Positions 25,213 through 34,188 of a stretch of 64,000 bases of DNA are shown piece by piece. A program made the translations under genes and the position numbers. How positions within the stretch are numbered: the first letter of the stretch is position 1; each line of letters opens with the position of its first letter. Origin of the DNA: Chromatiaceae bacterium. GTDB lineage: Bacteria; Pseudomonadota; Gammaproteobacteria; Chromatiales; Chromatiaceae. The notes beneath the pieces were generated by a model, which had not been told where the DNA came from, did not search any database, and worked only from the letters and a program-made list of their open reading frames with translations. The DNA lies in the NCBI GenBank assembly GCA_016714645.1, contig JADKCI010000004.1, forward strand, positions 1 to 64,000, in the 5' to 3' direction.

Positions 25213-27810
25213 ATGAAGAACGCCCAGCCCTCACGTCGAGCGTTCGCCTCGGACCTCTGGCGCAACGCCTGGGTCAATGGCCTCGCCGGCCTCGGCTTGA
25301 CCCTGGGCCTTGGTATGGGGCTCGCCGGTTTCCTGGGACTGGGGGAGGCCTATGTCCCCAAGGCCCTGGCCGTCTACGGCCTGATTCTGCTGGTGCTGCT
25401 GGGTTTTCTGCCGCTGCACTGGCCCCGGACGCGGCTGGGGCCGGCCAACCAGGTCACGCTGGCGCGCGGGGTTCTGACGGCCCTGCTGATCGCCCTGGCT
25501 GGGGAGGGGGGCGACGCGGGGCTGGGGGAGGCGATGGGCGCGGGCCTGGCCTGGACCGCCCTGGCCCTGGCGCTGCTGGCGACGGCCCTGGACGGGGTCG
25601 ATGGCTACCTCGCCCGCCGGTATGGCTGGGCCAGCCCCTTGGGCGCCCGCCTCGACATGGAGGTGGATGCCCTGCTGGTGGCGGGGCTGGCCCTGCTGCT
25701 CTGGAACCTGGACCGCGTCGGGCCATGGGTGCTGGCCGCCGGGGCCATGCGTTATGTCTTTGTGTTCGGGGCCTATTTATGGCCCTGGCTGCGTCAGCCT
25801 TTGCCGCCGAGCCGGCGCCGCCAGGCGATCTGCGTGGCGCAGGTTCTGACGCTCACTCTGGCCCTGGCGCCCATCCTGCCCGCGGCCTGGGCCGGGTGGG
25901 TGGCGGCTAGCGGGCTGGCGCTCCTCTGCTACTCCTTCGCCGTGGATATTGTCTGGCTCGCCCGGCGGCCGGCACCCCTGGTCGTTGGCGCCGCTAATGG
26001 CCTTGCCGAGAGCCTGACCTGGACGGCCTGGCGCCCCTGGCTGGTTCTTGGCGTTGCCCTCTGGTTGCTCAACGCGGCCCTCAGCTTCCATGGCCGCTGG
26101 CCGACCCTCTGGGTGGAGTGGCGCTGGGAACTGGCCCCGGAGATCGCTGGCCTGGTGCTGCTTCTTGCACTGGGCGCGGGTTACGGACGACGGCCGTCGC
26201 GGCGCCTGATCGCTGGCCTCGCGGGGATTCTGACCCTGCTGGTGCTGGGTCGCTACCTGGCGGTGATGGCCCCGGCCCTCTACGGGCGACCCATCGACCT
26301 GATCGCCGATGCCCGCTATCTGCCCGAGGTGATCCCCATGCTGGCCCAGGCGGCGCCCTGGACCCTGTTGCTGGGCCTGCCGCTGGCATTCCTGCTCCTA
26401 CTGGGGGTCATCTTTGTCGGCCTGCGCTGGGCCCTGGGGCGGGTGGCGGCGGCTCTGGAGGCGGTTGCCCCCCGCAGGCTGCTGATACTGCTCGGCGGGG
26501 TCACGTTCGCCGCCTACCTGGTGGGGCTGGCGAGTCCAGGCCTGGCCTGGGGGCCGGGGTTCTCGCGCCCGGTAAGCCTGGCCCTGGCCGAACAACTCCG
26601 CCTCGTCCCCCAAGCCTTGGACGCCCAAGCGCCGGACGCCCAAGCCTCGGACACACATACCCCGGACCCCCATACCTCGAACACCCAAGCCCCGGAGCCC
26701 CAGGCCCGGGCAGGCGCGCCGGGGCCGCCGCCGAGCCCCCGGCTCGACTCCGACCTCGGCCGGGTGCGGGGGGCCCACGTCGTCATCCTCTTCGCCGAGT
26801 CCTATGGGGCGGCGACCTTCGACCAGCCCCATCTGGCGGCGGCCCTGGCTCCCGCCCGCGCCGACCTGGCCGCCGCCCTGGCCGAGACCGGGCGCGAGGC
26901 GGTCTCCGCCTGGGTGCGGTCGCCGACCTTCGCCGGCGGCTCCTGGCTGGCCCACGCCAGCCTCCTGTCGGGTGTGGAGGTGACGGGGGACGAGGATTAC
27001 AACCGCTTGCTGACGCAGTCGCGGGAGACCCTGGTCCAGCCCTTCGCCCGGGCGGGGTACCGCACCCTGGGGGTGATGCCGGGACTGAGGTACGACTGGC
27101 CCGAGGGCGCCTTCTACGGCTACGAGGCCATTCTGGATGCCCCGGCCCTCGACTATCCGGGCCCGGCATTGGGCTGGTGGCGCATCCCGGACCAGTTCGC
27201 CCTGGCCCGGCTGGATGCGGCGGAGCTGACCGGGGGCGATGGCCGGCCGCGTCTCGCCGTCTTTCCCACCATCAGCTCCCATGCCCCCTTCCGGCCCACG
27301 CCGCCTTACCAGCCGGACTGGGGCCGCATCCTCACCGCGGACCCCTTCGACCGGGCGGAGATCAAGCAAGAGCTTGACCCGGCGGGCGGCGAGGCGGGCG
27401 TTCTGTCGGACCTGGGCCCCGCCTATGGGGACGCGGTGGCCTATCTCTTGCGGGTCGTCGCCGGCTGGCTACGGCTCCGGCCCGACCTGGATCTGGTGCT
27501 GCTGGTGCTCGGGGACCACCAGCCCCTGGCCGCCGTCAGCGGGGAGGGGGCCTCCTGGGAGGTCCCGGTCCACCTTATCACCCAGCGGGCGGAGGTCCGG
27601 GATGCCTTTGTGGCCGAGGGCTTCGTCCCCGGCCTGGTCCCCCGGCGCCCGGCCCTGGGCGGCATGGCGGATCTCACCCAGGCCTTGCTGCGGGCCTTCG
27701 GCTCGGGTCCCGCCGACGACATCCGCGCGCCAGGCGTAAACGTCCCCGGAGCCCTGGGTCAGGCGGGCGAGGGCGGCCCGCATCCCGGCGGCGTCCAGCC
27801 AGCCGGCTGA
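25213..27810 (+). CDS. CDP-alcohol phosphatidyltransferase fused to sulfatase-like phosphatase domain
   Basis: An 865-residue fusion. The N-terminal membrane domain holds the complete CDP-alcohol phosphotransferase motif from Asp127 (DGVDGYLARR, then GARLDMEVD), needed for metal and substrate binding. More membrane helices follow to about residue 460. A Pro/Ala-rich linker (about 465-503) leads to an alkaline-phosphatase-superfamily domain (VVILFAESYGAATF, SSHAPF, LGDHQPL), presumably periplasmic. It might make and then modify a phospho-linked lipid or glycan head group; this is inference. The C-terminal ~35 residues overlap the opposing FkbM gene and look adventitious, so the native stop may have been lost. 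Confidence 0.8.
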   Translation: MKNAQPSRRAFASDLWRNAWVNGLAGLGLTLGLGMGLAGFLGLGEAYVPKALAVYGLILLVLLGFLPLHWPRTRLGPANQVTLARGVLTALLIALAGEGGDAGLGEAMGAGLAWTALALALLATALDGVDGYLARRYGWASPLGARLDMEVDALLVAGLALLLWNLDRVGPWVLAAGAMRYVFVFGAYLWPWLRQPLPPSRRRQAICVAQVLTLTLALAPILPAAWAGWVAASGLALLCYSFAVDIVWLARRPAPLVVGAANGLAESLTWTAWRPWLVLGVALWLLNAALSFHGRWPTLWVEWRWELAPEIAGLVLLLALGAGYGRRPSRRLIAGLAGILTLLVLGRYLAVMAPALYGRPIDLIADARYLPEVIPMLAQAAPWTLLLGLPLAFLLLLGVIFVGLRWALGRVAAALEAVAPRRLLILLGGVTFAAYLVGLASPGLAWGPGFSRPVSLALAEQLRLVPQALDAQAPDAQASDTHTPDPHTSNTQAPEPQARAGAPGPPPSPRLDSDLGRVRGAHVVILFAESYGAATFDQPHLAAALAPARADLAAALAETGREAVSAWVRSPTFAGGSWLAHASLLSGVEVTGDEDYNRLLTQSRETLVQPFARAGYRTLGVMPGLRYDWPEGAFYGYEAILDAPALDYPGPALGWWRIPDQFALARLDAAELTGGDGRPRLAVFPTISSHAPFRPTPPYQPDWGRILTADPFDRAEIKQELDPAGGEAGVLSDLGPAYGDAVAYLLRVVAGWLRLRPDLDLVLLVLGDHQPLAAVSGEGASWEVPVHLITQRAEVRDAFVAEGFVPGLVPRRPALGGMADLTQALLRAFGSGPADDIRAPGVNVPGALGQAGEGGPHPGGVQPAG
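26606..26710 (+). repeat. seven imperfect 15-bp tandem repeats
   Basis: Units of 15 bp encode a five-residue period (AQAPD, AQASD, THTPD, PHTSN, TQAPE) in the linker of the fusion protein. This is an in-frame minisatellite that could vary linker length between strains. Confidence 0.75.
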
Positions 27811-28468
27811 GGCGAGCTGGTGGCTCTCGCCGGGGGACCAGTTGTAGCGATACTCCCCCAGGGCCTCCAGCCGTTCTACGCAGGCCAGGGCCCGGTCCCG
27901 GGCCGCCGTCAGGTATTCGAAGGAGAGGGCGGGCGGAGGCCGGGAGAGGCCAGCGAGAACCTCCCGCCTCCAGGCCCTCCACGTCGATCTTGACGAAGTC
28001 CGGCACGCCGAAGCGGCGGATCAGCGCGTCCAGGGTCGTCACCCGCACCTCCCCGGCCTGGCGCCAGCGCACGCCGCGAAAGTCGGGCCCCCGGCCAACC
28101 TCCTCGGCCCAGGCGGCGGAGAGGGTGGTGACGGTGGGGTGGCGATCGCTCACCCAGAGCGGGGCCTGCCCCGGCCGGGCGCCGACCGCCTCCGAGACCA
28201 GGGTTACTGCCGGGTCGCGGCCGTAGAGCAGGGACAGGATCCGCAGCAGGTCTGGCTGGGGCTCCACCGCGACGACCCGGGCGCCCAGGGCGCGCCAGCA
28301 CCTTACCCGGTTGCCCACATGGGCGCCGATGTCGAAGCCCAGGGCGCCGGGCCCCAGGAAGGGGGCGTAGAGGCGGGCCAGCCGCCGGTTGCGCAGGGGA
28401 TTGCCGTAGTAGAGGCCCAGGGAGCGGGCGAGACCAAGGGCGCGGGCGATGCGGTGGGTGCTGGCCAT
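27469..28468 (-). pseudogene. FkbM-family methyltransferase, frameshifted
   Basis: SAM-dependent methyltransferase of the FkbM type. The first frame from ATG 28466-28468 gives GFDIGAHVGNRV, VAVEPQPDLL and VKIDVEGLE. At about 27964 one extra G (in a GGCGGGAGG run) shifts the frame. The correct continuation reads LSFEYLTAARDRA and GDVYAWRADV in the other minus frame, which runs to 27469. Without the shift the protein would be normal for an FkbM enzyme, methylating a sugar hydroxyl. The tail overlaps the end of the phosphatidyltransferase fusion on the other strand. The extra base could be a sequencing error. Confidence 0.7.
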
Positions 28469-28726
28469 GGGTGCTAAAGGGATCTGGTGGGAGGCTGGGC
28501 CTCCGCGGCCTTGATCGGGGGGAGGGGCTCGCCTTACCCGGAGGCAACGAAGAGGGGCCGGCGACTATATCAAAGACGTTGCCAACGGGGAGATTGCCGG
28601 CCCTGTCGGCGGACCCTGTCAAGGCTAATAGCCAGGTCCGTGCAATGCCGTGGCGTGGCGTATAAAATCCCGGAGCGGGTTTTCCCGCTTTTTCTCGAAG
28701 CACCTGCAGCTACCGGAAGTGGGTTG

Positions 28727-29392
28727 ATGAAACCGCAACACCTCGCACGCAACAACGTCATCCTTCTCGTCTCCTTGCTGGTCCTGATCCTGTTCTACCC
28801 GCTGTTCCAGGCGGACAGGTTGCTGGTTCGCGATCTGCTGCTCTCCGCAGTCTTCTTTTCCGGGATTTTCTCGCTTGAGTTTTCCGCTCAGTCCCGGATG
28901 CTCCTCTTGTCACTCGCGACCCTAACGACCGGCACCACCTGGATCCATCATTTCAACGACAATGACCTGCTGTCCCTGATCGACTTCGCGACGTCCTCGG
29001 TGACGCTGGCCGTTATCGTCGTACTGATGATCCGCCATATCGCCCGCAGTCGAATCGTGACGCCGACCATCATTCTGAGTTCAGTCAACGGCTACCTGCT
29101 GCTCGGCGTGCTTGGCGCCGTACTGCTGAACATCGCTGATGCCGTCCATGTCTTCCTGAACGGCGCGGAAAGCGCCGGCATCGCTCTCCCCAGCCAGGGT
29201 TCACCCGAATTCAGCGACTATCTCTATTTGGCGATTATTACCCTGACTACCGTGGGTTTTGGGGACGTGACGGCTGTTTCCCACCTGACCCGATCCGTGG
29301 TGATGCTCATCGGCCTTGCCGGTCCGCTGTACATGACCATTCTCGTTGCCATGCTGGTAGGAAAATTCCTAGCCGACCACGAAGGAAAGTAA
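28727..29392 (+). CDS. two-transmembrane-pore potassium channel family protein
   Basis: A 221-residue membrane protein with several N-terminal hydrophobic helices and, near the C-terminus, a pore loop LAIITLTTVGFGDVT followed by a last helix. TVGFGD is the potassium selectivity filter, so a K+-type ion channel is likely. I start at the ATG at 28727 behind GGAAGTGGG; the longer frame from 28487 encodes a non-family, Arg-rich extension. No regulatory ligand-binding domain is present. It stands alone between FkbM and the RND genes. Confidence 0.82.
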   Translation: MKPQHLARNNVILLVSLLVLILFYPLFQADRLLVRDLLLSAVFFSGIFSLEFSAQSRMLLLSLATLTTGTTWIHHFNDNDLLSLIDFATSSVTLAVIVVLMIRHIARSRIVTPTIILSSVNGYLLLGVLGAVLLNIADAVHVFLNGAESAGIALPSQGSPEFSDYLYLAIITLTTVGFGDVTAVSHLTRSVVMLIGLAGPLYMTILVAMLVGKFLADHEGK

Positions 29393-29466
29393 GTGGGGGG
29401 CTGCACCATCACTCTCCTACCCACATTGGCACCGAATATCACCCCCACCGACTGCACCCACGTTCT

Positions 29467-32400
29467 TCATTGCGGCTGCGAAGGTCGCTCGGCAGTACCC
29501 CGATACCCCGTCACATAGAGTACCGGCAGGAAGACCAGGGTGAGGAGGGTCGCCACCAGCAGGCCGCCCATGATGGCGAAGGCCATGGGCCCCCAGAACA
29601 CGGTCGGAGCAATGGGGATGAGCCCCAGGATAGTGGAGAGGGCCGTGAGCATGATGGGCCTCAGGCGCGAGGCGCTGGCGTCCACCACGGCCGCCTGCAG
29701 GGGCTTGCCCGTTTCGCGTTCCTGCTCGATCTGGCTGATGAGGATGACCGAGTTCTTGGCGATCATGCCGATCAGGGCCAGTACCCCGAGGATGGCGACG
29801 AACCCCAGGGGTTGGCCGGACAGCAGCAGTGCCCCGACCACCCCGATCAGGCCCAGGGGTACGACGCTGAGGACGATGACCAGCAATGCGAAACTGCGCA
29901 GTTGGAACATGAGCAGCGCGATCATGAGCAGGAGCATCAGGGGCACCACGGCCATGACGGACGCCTGGGAGGCGGCGCTCTCCTCCACCGAGCCGCCGAC
30001 CTCGATCCGATAGCCCGCGGGTAGCCGGGCATTCAGCGCCTCGATCGCCGGAGTCAGGTCCGCGACCACCGCGTCCGGCAGGAGCCCAGGGGCCACATCG
30101 GCCTGGACCGTGAGGGTCGGTACCCGGTCCCGGCGCCAGATCATGGGGTACTCCTGGCCGTAATCGAAGGTGGCGAGCTGGTCCAGGGGCACGGTGCGCC
30201 CGTCCGGCAGTGGGACCTCCAGGGTCCTCAGGGTGGCAAAGGACACGCGCTGTCCCTCCCGCTCCCGGGCCACCACGTCGATCAGATAGATATCGTCGCG
30301 GACCTGGGTGACGGTGGTCCCGGTGATGTGGGTGTTGAGCACAGAGGCGACCGCCGCCGAGGACAGCCCCAGGCGCCGGACCTGATCCTGGTCAATGCGG
30401 ATGCGTAACTGCCGGCCGGGCTCCATCCAGTCGAAGTTCAGATCCCGGGTCCCGTGGTGCCCGGCCACGATCTGGCCGAGCTCCAGGGCGATCTCACGCA
30501 ACTGGTCCAGGTCGTCGCCCAGGACCCGGTACTGGATGGGCCAGCCCACCGGGGGCCCAAGCTCCAAGGGGGCGACCCGGGTGATGGCCTGGGGGATCTC
30601 TTCCTTGAGGTACTGGTCGAGCTTGACCTCCAGCCGTTCCCGGGCCGCCACGTCCTTGGCGACCACGACCGCCTGGGTGAAGAAGGGGTTGGGCAACTGG
30701 ACGTTGAGCGGCAGATAGAAGCGCACCGCTCCCCAGCCGACATAGGTGCTCCAATGGGCGACGTCCGGGTCGGCGCCGAGCAGGGCATCGAGCCGGTCGG
30801 CCTCCCGGGCCGTGGCATGGATGGAGGCGTTCTGGGGCAGGCTGATGTCCACCAACAGGTCGGTGCGGTCGGAGGCCGGGAAGAACTGGCGCGGGACCCG
30901 ATCCATGGCCCAGAGCGAGACGGCGAAGGCGGCCACGGTCACCGCCATGGTCAGCCAGCGCAGCCGGATGGCCCCATTGAGCAGGGCGCGGTAGGCCCGC
31001 AGCAGGGCGCCGGGTTTGGACTCATCGGCCGGGGTCTTGGGCGGGACCAGGAGCAGCATCCCGAGCAGGGGGGCGAAGACTACGGCGACGAACCAGGAGA
31101 CCAGCAGGGTGATGCCGACCACGGCGAAGATGTCGAAGGTGTATTCGCCGGCCGAGCTGGCGGCAAAGCCCACGGGCACGAAGCCGGCGATGGTGACCAG
31201 GGTCCCGGTCAGCATGGCGAAGGCCAGGGTCCGGTAGGCATAGGTTGCCGCCGCCTCCTTGGCCTCGCCCATGGCCAGTCGCCGGGACATGGCGTCCACC
31301 GTAGTCAGGGCATCGTCCACCAGGAGCGCCAGGGCGATGATCAGGGCGCCCAGCGAGATGCGCTGCAGGTCGATGTCCAGGATGTTCATGATGGCGAAGA
31401 CGGTGGTTAGCACCAGCGGGATGGCCAGGGCCACCACGGTCCCGGCCCGCACCCCCAGGCTCAGGAAGCTCACCCCCAGGATGATGGCGATGGCCTGCCA
31501 GAGGGAGGTGGTGAAGTCGTTGATCGCCGCGTCCACCGTCCGCGGCTGGTTGGCCACCCGCACCGCCTCGATGCCGATGGGCAGCTCCGCGATGATCCCC
31601 TGCATGGCCTGCCGGATGTTTTCCCCGAGCAAGAGGATGTCGCCGCCGTCGCGCATGACGATGGCGAGCCCTAGGGCGTCCTTCCCGTTGACACGGAACA
31701 TGGGTTGGGGCGGGTCGGCCAGGCCGCGGCGGACCTGGGCGACGTCCCCGAGCCGCAGCATCCGGTCGCCGATGGCAAAGTTGACCGCCAGCAGGTCTGC
31801 CTCGGAGCGGAAGGCCCCAGACACCCGCAGCGAGATGCTCTCATCCCCGGTCTGGATGACTCCGGTGGGGCGCACCACGTTCTGGGCCGCCAGGGCCGCC
31901 ACCAGGGCGCTGGGGTCGAAGCCCAGGCCGGCCAGGGTGCGCATATCAAACTCGACGTAGATGCGCTCGTCCTGAGCCCCCAGGACGCTGACCTTGGAGA
32001 CGTCGGGTACCCGCAGGAGCTTGGACCTGACCTCCTCCACGTAGTCACGCAGCTCCCGGTGGCTGAAGCCGTCCGCGTTGAAGCCGTAGATGATGCCGTA
32101 GGTGTCACCGAACTCGTCGTTGAAGCCCGGCCCGATGAGCCCCTGGGGCAGGGTGTGGCGCATGTCACCCACCTTCTTGCGGACCTGATACCAGGTGTCT
32201 TCCACGGCCTTGGGGTCGGTGTCGCCGGTCAGGTCTACAAAGATGGTGGTGACGCCCGGCTTGGTGAAGCTGCGCAGGTTGTCGAGGTTGGGGACCTCCT
32301 GCAGGGTGCGCTCCAGGCGCTCCGTGACCTGCAAGGTGGTTTCCTCCAGGGTCGCCCCCGGCCAGGCCGCGCTGACCACCATGGTACGGAAGGTGAAGGG

Positions 32401-32523
32401 CGGGTCTTCGGCGCGGCCAAGCTGGAAGAAGGCGCTGATTCCGGCCGCCACCGAGACGATCATCAAGAAGAACACCACGGAGCGGTTCTTGATGGCCCAT
32501 TCGGAGAGGTTGAAGTCGCTCAT
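29467..32523 (-). CDS. RND efflux transporter permease (AcrB/HAE1-like)
   Basis: A 1018-residue inner-membrane RND pump protein, normal length, with two repeats of six helices and large periplasmic loops. The proton-relay pair is visible in ALLVDDALTTVDAM, and the second-half signature IGMIAKNSVILISQIEQERE is present. It would work with the adaptor encoded just upstream, whose stop overlaps this start by 4 nt, and with an outer-membrane TolC-like protein not present here. The substrates are unknown; export of toxic organics or metals is possible. Confidence 0.93.
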   Translation of the reverse strand: MSDFNLSEWAIKNRSVVFFLMIVSVAAGISAFFQLGRAEDPPFTFRTMVVSAAWPGATLEETTLQVTERLERTLQEVPNLDNLRSFTKPGVTTIFVDLTGDTDPKAVEDTWYQVRKKVGDMRHTLPQGLIGPGFNDEFGDTYGIIYGFNADGFSHRELRDYVEEVRSKLLRVPDVSKVSVLGAQDERIYVEFDMRTLAGLGFDPSALVAALAAQNVVRPTGVIQTGDESISLRVSGAFRSEADLLAVNFAIGDRMLRLGDVAQVRRGLADPPQPMFRVNGKDALGLAIVMRDGGDILLLGENIRQAMQGIIAELPIGIEAVRVANQPRTVDAAINDFTTSLWQAIAIILGVSFLSLGVRAGTVVALAIPLVLTTVFAIMNILDIDLQRISLGALIIALALLVDDALTTVDAMSRRLAMGEAKEAAATYAYRTLAFAMLTGTLVTIAGFVPVGFAASSAGEYTFDIFAVVGITLLVSWFVAVVFAPLLGMLLLVPPKTPADESKPGALLRAYRALLNGAIRLRWLTMAVTVAAFAVSLWAMDRVPRQFFPASDRTDLLVDISLPQNASIHATAREADRLDALLGADPDVAHWSTYVGWGAVRFYLPLNVQLPNPFFTQAVVVAKDVAARERLEVKLDQYLKEEIPQAITRVAPLELGPPVGWPIQYRVLGDDLDQLREIALELGQIVAGHHGTRDLNFDWMEPGRQLRIRIDQDQVRRLGLSSAAVASVLNTHITGTTVTQVRDDIYLIDVVAREREGQRVSFATLRTLEVPLPDGRTVPLDQLATFDYGQEYPMIWRRDRVPTLTVQADVAPGLLPDAVVADLTPAIEALNARLPAGYRIEVGGSVEESAASQASVMAVVPLMLLLMIALLMFQLRSFALLVIVLSVVPLGLIGVVGALLLSGQPLGFVAILGVLALIGMIAKNSVILISQIEQERETGKPLQAAVVDASASRLRPIMLTALSTILGLIPIAPTVFWGPMAFAIMGGLLVATLLTLVFLPVLYVTGYRGTAERPSQPQ

Positions 32524-33719
32524 CGCTTGGCCTCTGCGGGCGGCGCTAGCGAGGCCTCAAGCTTGGGCTCGGGGTCCGCCGCCGAGGGCGGTGGCGCGCC
32601 CGCCAGGCGCACCCGCTGTCCTGGCCTCAGGGACTGGACCCCCGCCGTCACCACCAGTTCGCCGTTGCTCAGGCCCGCGGCGATTAGGACCTGGTCGAGT
32701 TCGAATCCGGCAATCTCAACATTGCGTAAGGCCACGGTGCCGGCCGCTGGGTCCATGACCCACACGGCGGGCGCCCCCTGACTGGCGGTCAGGGCTGCGG
32801 CGGGGATGACCATCCCCGGGTTGCCGCCCAACTGCACGGTGCCAGTGACCGTGGAGCCCAGCCGCATGGCCTCGGGCGGTTCGGACAGGCCCACCCGGAC
32901 CTGGAAGGTGCGGGTCACCGGGTCGGCCTCGGGGGAGACCTCCCGTACCCGGCCCTGGGCCGCGACCTTGGCGTCGGTGCTCATGGCCACGGCGACCTCG
33001 AGATCCGCGTGGCCCTGGTCCTTGACCCGGGCGGGCACATCGAAGACCGCATCGCGCCCACCCTTGCGGGCGAGGCGCACCACCATGCGCCCGGCGGCCA
33101 CCACCTCGCCGGGCTCGGCCCCCCGGGCCGTGACCACCCCTGGGCCGTCGGCCATGAGCTCCGTGTAGGAGAGCTGGGTCTCGGCGGTGGTGACCTGGGC
33201 CTCGGCCGCGTCCACCAGGGCCTGGGCCGCGTTGCGGGCCTCGACCGCCTGGTCGAACATCTGACGGGAGACAAAGCCGCGGGGCAGCAGGGGCTCGAAG
33301 CGCTCCACCTGATTGCGTGCCTCCACCAGGCGGGCCAGGGCGGCGGCGCGGTTGGCGCGGGCGGTCTGTACGGCATCGCTCCAGGTAGAGGGGTCCAGGC
33401 GGGCGACGACCTGGCCGGTGCTGACCTGATCGCCGACATTCACCGAGCGCTCGATCAACTGGCCGCCGATTCGGAAGGCCAGGGCGACGTCCTCCTGGGC
33501 CGCAACGGTACCGGTGAGGGTCACGGTCTCGCCGCCAGGGCGTTCCTCCACCGTCACCACCCGTACCGGCCGGATGGGTTCCGGGACTTCCTGGGTTGTC
33601 TGCGCCGGCTTGCAGCCGGGCAGGAGGATCAGCAAGGCGAGGGCGCAGGGGGCCAGGGCCCAAGGGCGGGGGCGCACGGGGGCGGCGGGACCGCGGGCGG
33701 CCAGAGTCGAAGCTTCCAA
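32520..33719 (-). CDS. RND efflux periplasmic adaptor lipoprotein
   Basis: Membrane-fusion protein of the pump, with a signal peptide and lipobox LLILLPGC, so it is a periplasmic lipoprotein. The barrel-sandwich hybrid (GTVAAQEDVALAFRIGGQL, NVGDQVSTGQVVARLD), an alpha hairpin and a C-terminal beta barrel follow in usual order. I prefer the TTG at 33717-33719, which has GGAGG 7 nt upstream, giving 399 residues. The ATG at 33755 would add 12 residues and has no ribosome site. Forms an operon with the permease. Confidence 0.9.
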   Translation of the reverse strand: MEASTLAARGPAAPVRPRPWALAPCALALLILLPGCKPAQTTQEVPEPIRPVRVVTVEERPGGETVTLTGTVAAQEDVALAFRIGGQLIERSVNVGDQVSTGQVVARLDPSTWSDAVQTARANRAAALARLVEARNQVERFEPLLPRGFVSRQMFDQAVEARNAAQALVDAAEAQVTTAETQLSYTELMADGPGVVTARGAEPGEVVAAGRMVVRLARKGGRDAVFDVPARVKDQGHADLEVAVAMSTDAKVAAQGRVREVSPEADPVTRTFQVRVGLSEPPEAMRLGSTVTGTVQLGGNPGMVIPAAALTASQGAPAVWVMDPAAGTVALRNVEIAGFELDQVLIAAGLSNGELVVTAGVQSLRPGQRVRLAGAPPPSAADPEPKLEASLAPPAEAKR

Positions 33720-33937
33720 GGGGATACCTCCAGGGGGTAAGGGCACGATTCGCATCCTAGCCTGAACCGAGGTTTTGTCCTACCCCTGAGGGCCTATTTT
33801 TGCCCCGAAGGGGATCGACAGTGGCGCCATCCCGTGCAACCAGCCCTTTTCCCTGGTCCCCTAGGTGTTAGGCGACAGCACAAACTGACCCCCTGGCGAC
33901 ATCGAAAACTGACCCCCTGGCGGGCCGGGAGGAACCG

Positions 33938-34136
33938 ATGTCGAGAACCCGTTACAACGCCTCTTTTTCATGGGCAGTAAGAAAAGAGAGAGGCGAGACG
34001 ATGCGAGAGCCGGAGGAGGTGTCCGCGATGCTGCGGTTGCACGAGTTGGGTTGGGGTGCGAAGCGGATGGCTGCTGAGCTTGGGGTGAGTCGGAACACGG
34101 TCAGGCGCTACCTGCGCCAGGGGGGCTGGGCGGGAT
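33938..34136 (+). pseudogene. istA: istA N-terminal fragment
   Basis: The first ~45 residues of an IS21 IstA transposase from the ATG at 34001 (MREPEEVSAMLRLHELGWG..., then AAELGVSRNTVRRYL), the N-terminal DNA-binding helix-turn-helix. The frame is open from 33938. It is cut at 34136 by the next element, so it is non-functional. Confidence 0.7.
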
Positions 34137-34188
34137 CAGCAGTTCTAAATTTAAGACCATTATGTTATGAGGGACTTCTGAGAAGCTA

